The position numbers and the translations under genes were made by a program. From Pedobacter sp. PAMC26386 (GTDB lineage: Bacteria > Bacteroidota > Bacteroidia > Sphingobacteriales > Sphingobacteriaceae), in the NCBI GenBank assembly GCA_014302835.1, contig CP060294.1, positions 682,001 through 746,000 on the forward strand: 64,000 nucleotides of DNA. The letters run 5' to 3'. Positions 62,150 through 64,000 of this stretch are shown here, one piece after another (the first letter of the stretch is position 1; every line of letters begins with the position of its first letter). A model generated the notes under the pieces. That model saw only the letters and a program-made list of their open reading frames with translations. It made no database searches and had not been told where the DNA came from.

Positions 62150-63325
62150 TTAAAAAATTCCCTTCTTGTGTTTTGATAATGTTGATGTCTGAGCAGGAGT
62201 TATGCCAAAATGATCTTCAAGGAGCTGAGCCGGATTTGAGGACAACCAGTCATTAAGTGATATTTCCTGATATTCACCTGCATTGAAAAGTATAATCAAT
62301 TTGAGTGTTTCTGTGCCGGTGTTTTCAATATAATGTCCATAACCCTGTTTGATAAAAGAGACCATTCCTTTTTTGTAGGCCATCGTCTTAACACGTCCGT
62401 GTGAACCGAAAATACTGATGTTCCCTTTCCCGCTCATTACATATTGCCATTCATCAGCGTTTGGGTGCCAGTGTAGTTCGCGGATTGCACCGGGTTCAAT
62501 GTCCATGCGCAATGCTGTTAAGGTGGTCTGAATTGGAAATTCTTTAGCAGACACCTTTCTTGTGAAACCACCAGGGAATTTTTGAAATACGCCATCGGCC
62601 TCCATACGGAATTTATGAGCAGAATCGCTGGTTGGGATATTCGGGTCTAAATTTTGTGGTTTTGGTTCGGTTGCTATTTTCCCAGTGCCAATATAAAGTT
62701 CTTTGTGCGGAAAAGATGCAAATGTACTGGCTGGTAATCCTGAGTTGCGTGCTAGTATTTCAGGAGAGATATGACTGATCCAATCCGTTGAACTAAAGGT
62801 TCCAAATTCAGAGAAATGTCCGTTGTCAAAACCAAGTAAAAACAAACAGTGCTGATCACCCAAACACTGTAAACAATGGCCATGGCCTTTTGGGAAATAC
62901 CAGATATCACCTTTTTCAAAGTCATCTGTTGATGTGGTTCCATCCGGAGAAACTACTGTGGTGCGTACTTTGCCCTCTAAAATATATGCCCATTCTGCTG
63001 CGATAGAATGCCAGTGTAGTTCGCGGAAGCTACCCGGGTTAAGACGCATAATTACAGCTGCGATGCTTTGTGATACTGGAAATTCTTCTACGGTGGCTTC
63101 TTTGGCAGTCCCACCGGCGCCTGTCCAGCCCGTACTTCCATTTTCAATGTCATAAACAAAATCTTCCAACTCTGCCTGTAGGGTATCTGGTCCATTTTTT
63201 TTTGGTGATTTTACTGCTGCGTCCGCCTTGCTAGGGATTAATAAATTTAGGCTTGTTGCCGCTGTTACCAAACCAAAGGTTGATAAAGATGCTGCGGAAA
63301 TGAATCCACGTCTTGTAGTTGCCAT
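62150..63325 (-). CDS. TAT-exported bicupin, oxalate decarboxylase-like
   Basis: 391 residues. The TAT signal (TTRRGFISAAS with following hydrophobic stretch to KADAA) sends it to the periplasm. Two cupin domains each keep a Mn site: H104WHxxxxE111 with His150, and H285WHxxxxE292 with His331. The overall pattern (FRELHWHSIAAEWAYILEGK, GDIWYFPKGHGHCLQCLGDQ) is that of the OxdC/OxdD family, which converts oxalate to formate and CO2. The active-site lid S172EFGT differs from the SENST of characterised OxdC but keeps the Glu. It is divergent from a FadR-type regulator, with shared operator-like palindromes between. Confidence 0.88.
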   Translation of the reverse strand: MATTRRGFISAASLSTFGLVTAATSLNLLIPSKADAAVKSPKKNGPDTLQAELEDFVYDIENGSTGWTGAGGTAKEATVEEFPVSQSIAAVIMRLNPGSFRELHWHSIAAEWAYILEGKVRTTVVSPDGTTSTDDFEKGDIWYFPKGHGHCLQCLGDQHCLFLLGFDNGHFSEFGTFSSTDWISHISPEILARNSGLPASTFASFPHKELYIGTGKIATEPKPQNLDPNIPTSDSAHKFRMEADGVFQKFPGGFTRKVSAKEFPIQTTLTALRMDIEPGAIRELHWHPNADEWQYVMSGKGNISIFGSHGRVKTMAYKKGMVSFIKQGYGHYIENTGTETLKLIILFNAGEYQEISLNDWLSSNPAQLLEDHFGITPAQTSTLSKHKKGIF

Positions 63326-63347
63326 ATTTTTTTAGATTAATATAAAG

Positions 63348-63355
63348 CAAATATA
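63348..63355 (-). promoter_or_regulatory. TATATTTG, -7 element of the oxalate decarboxylase-like gene
   Basis: Read on the minus strand, TATATTTG matches TANNTTTG and lies 22 nt before the start codon. The palindrome at 63382-63396 is centred about 35 nt further upstream, i.e. over the -33 region, where a repressor would block initiation. Confidence 0.45.
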
Positions 63356-63381
63356 GATTTGATATTTTATATTTAAAAATA

Positions 63382-63396
63382 AAACATCATATGTTT
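63382..63396. promoter_or_regulatory. GntR/FadR-type operator, site 1
   Basis: AAACAT, spacer CAT, ATGTTT (arms extend one more A/T pair). The same form occurs at 63523-63537 and as a partial copy at 63402-63415, all between the divergent regulator and oxalate decarboxylase-like genes. Confidence 0.6.
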
Positions 63397-63401
63397 TATT
63401 T

Positions 63402-63415
63402 AACATCATATGATT
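63402..63415. promoter_or_regulatory. Partial operator copy, site 2
   Basis: AACATCATATGATT repeats the left half (AACATCATATG) of site 1, 20 nt away centre to centre, about two helical turns. Confidence 0.45.
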
Positions 63416-63484
63416 GTGGTGAACCAGTAAAACACCGTGGTGAACATAATTTAATGCCATATACAAGTTCAAATAGGGTTAGCC

Positions 63485-63512
63485 TTACTAAAATATGTCT
63501 TTATTTTAGTAA
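63485..63512. repeat. 11-bp perfect inverted repeat upstream of the FadR-type gene
   Basis: TTACTAAAATA, loop TGTCTT, TATTTTAGTAA. Lies 55 nt before the regulator start; may be a second operator or leader hairpin. Confidence 0.5.
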
Positions 63513-63522
63513 TGTTTAATAG

Positions 63523-63537
63523 AAACATCGTATGTTT
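63523..63537. promoter_or_regulatory. GntR/FadR-type operator, site 3
   Basis: AAACAT, spacer CGT, ATGTTT, 29 nt before the FadR-type start codon, consistent with autoregulation. Confidence 0.6.
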
Positions 63538-63566
63538 GTGTCAGAGCAATTGTTTTGAGCATTTCT

Positions 63567-64000
63567 ATGAAACTTTACGAAAAAGTAATTAGCCTGATAA
63601 AGGATGATATTTCCCAGGGAAAATACAGTGCGGGTGAAAAAATACCAGCTGAACCTGAGTTGATGAAGTTATATGATGTAGGCCGTTCAAGTATCAGAGA
63701 GGCAATTAAGACATTAGCTATTTCTGGACTTTTGAAAGTACAACAGGGGTCGGGTACTTTTGTCAATACTAATTTTCAGGAAGTAAGTATTGAACAACGG
63801 TTAAGGCGTGCTGATTTTGATGATGTAAACGCTGTAAGAGGGTTGATGGAAAAGGAAATCGTAAAACTGGCGACGCAAAACCGTACAGAGGAGCATTTGA
63901 CGGAAATTGAAGAATGCCTGGAGAAACGCAAATTAGCTATTCAGGCAGAAGATTCTCAAAAATGTACTGATGCAGATATTGCATTTCATATGGCCATTGC
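63567..64000 (+). CDS. FadR-type GntR-family regulator, N-terminal part (cut by window end)
   Basis: The visible ~144 residues start MKLYEKVISLIKDDISQGKY and contain the GntR winged helix: GEKIPAEPELMKLYDVGRSS, IREAIKTLAISGLLKVQQGS with GTFVN. The start of an FCD ligand domain follows (FDDVNAVRGLMEKEIVKLAT and the ligand-site ADIAFHMAIA). FCD members sense organic acids. Divergent from the oxalate decarboxylase-like gene with shared operator-like sites, so oxalate or a related acid is a plausible ligand. Truncated by the window. Confidence 0.93.
   Translation, partial: MKLYEKVISLIKDDISQGKYSAGEKIPAEPELMKLYDVGRSSIREAIKTLAISGLLKVQQGSGTFVNTNFQEVSIEQRLRRADFDDVNAVRGLMEKEIVKLATQNRTEEHLTEIEECLEKRKLAIQAEDSQKCTDADIAFHMAI

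Overview
The window looks like chromosomal DNA of a Bacteroidetes, most likely a Sphingobacteriaceae member close to Pedobacter. The basis is an AT-rich sequence with TANNTTTG-type promoter elements, an ECF sigma/FecR/STN-TonB receptor set, a 59-residue histone H1-like protein, GyrI-like, DUF4440 and HxlR families, and a PgpH-type 7TM-HD protein. The genus call is inference from gene families; no marker gene is present.

The window divides at a tRNA-Ser(GCT) gene at 22899-22988. Left of it (1-22.9 kb) is an accessory, eroding region. It holds the end of katG, an ECF sigma factor with a DM13 lipoprotein and a barrel protein, a chloramphenicol acetyltransferase, azoreductase with a divergent HxlR regulator, a GH114 lipoprotein, a TetR regulator with two matching operators, a CPBP protease, a two-component system, a TetR/carbohydrate-esterase pair, a DUF985 cupin, a Fic protein and an ankyrin protein. 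Interleaved are at least ten broken genes: aminotransferase V, HxlR, NmrA-like, P1 peptidase (DmpA/BapA), DUF4440, two AraC fragments, zinc-type alcohol dehydrogenase, SDR and an antitoxin. Several can be rebuilt codon by codon with single nonsense changes or 1-nt indels. The same 22 kb carries a dispersed G-rich repeat, always in one orientation. It resembles the 3' end of the tRNA-Ser gene, and the copy nearest the tRNA matches it over 17 bases. This suggests repeated integration and decay at the tRNA.

Right of the tRNA (23-64 kb) the visible genes are intact and look like core functions. They include PgpH (c-di-AMP phosphodiesterase family), an NtrC-type regulator, CPA2 and CPA1 cation/proton antiporters, an aldo/keto reductase, a DUF47-metallophosphoesterase-ABC exporter operon and the Kup potassium transporter. 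An AraC-controlled TolC/HlyD/MFS efflux system and the histone-like protein follow. A long minus-strand block encodes ECF sigma, FecR, STN-TonB receptor, porin and dicarboxylate symporter. Next come a TetR-controlled flavoprotein and DoxX, a hybrid histidine kinase, a LysR-YeiH pair, a secreted zinc protease with an F5/8 C domain, and a TAT-exported bicupin oxalate decarboxylase divergent from a FadR-type regulator that runs off the window end.

No CRISPR array, rRNA, complete insertion sequence or recognisable integrase gene was seen. The features most worth follow-up are the tRNA-like repeat array, the clustered pseudogenes, a perfect 33-bp inverted repeat at 8321-8393, the integron-cassette-like ankyrin gene, and several operator-like palindromes that pair regulators with targets.
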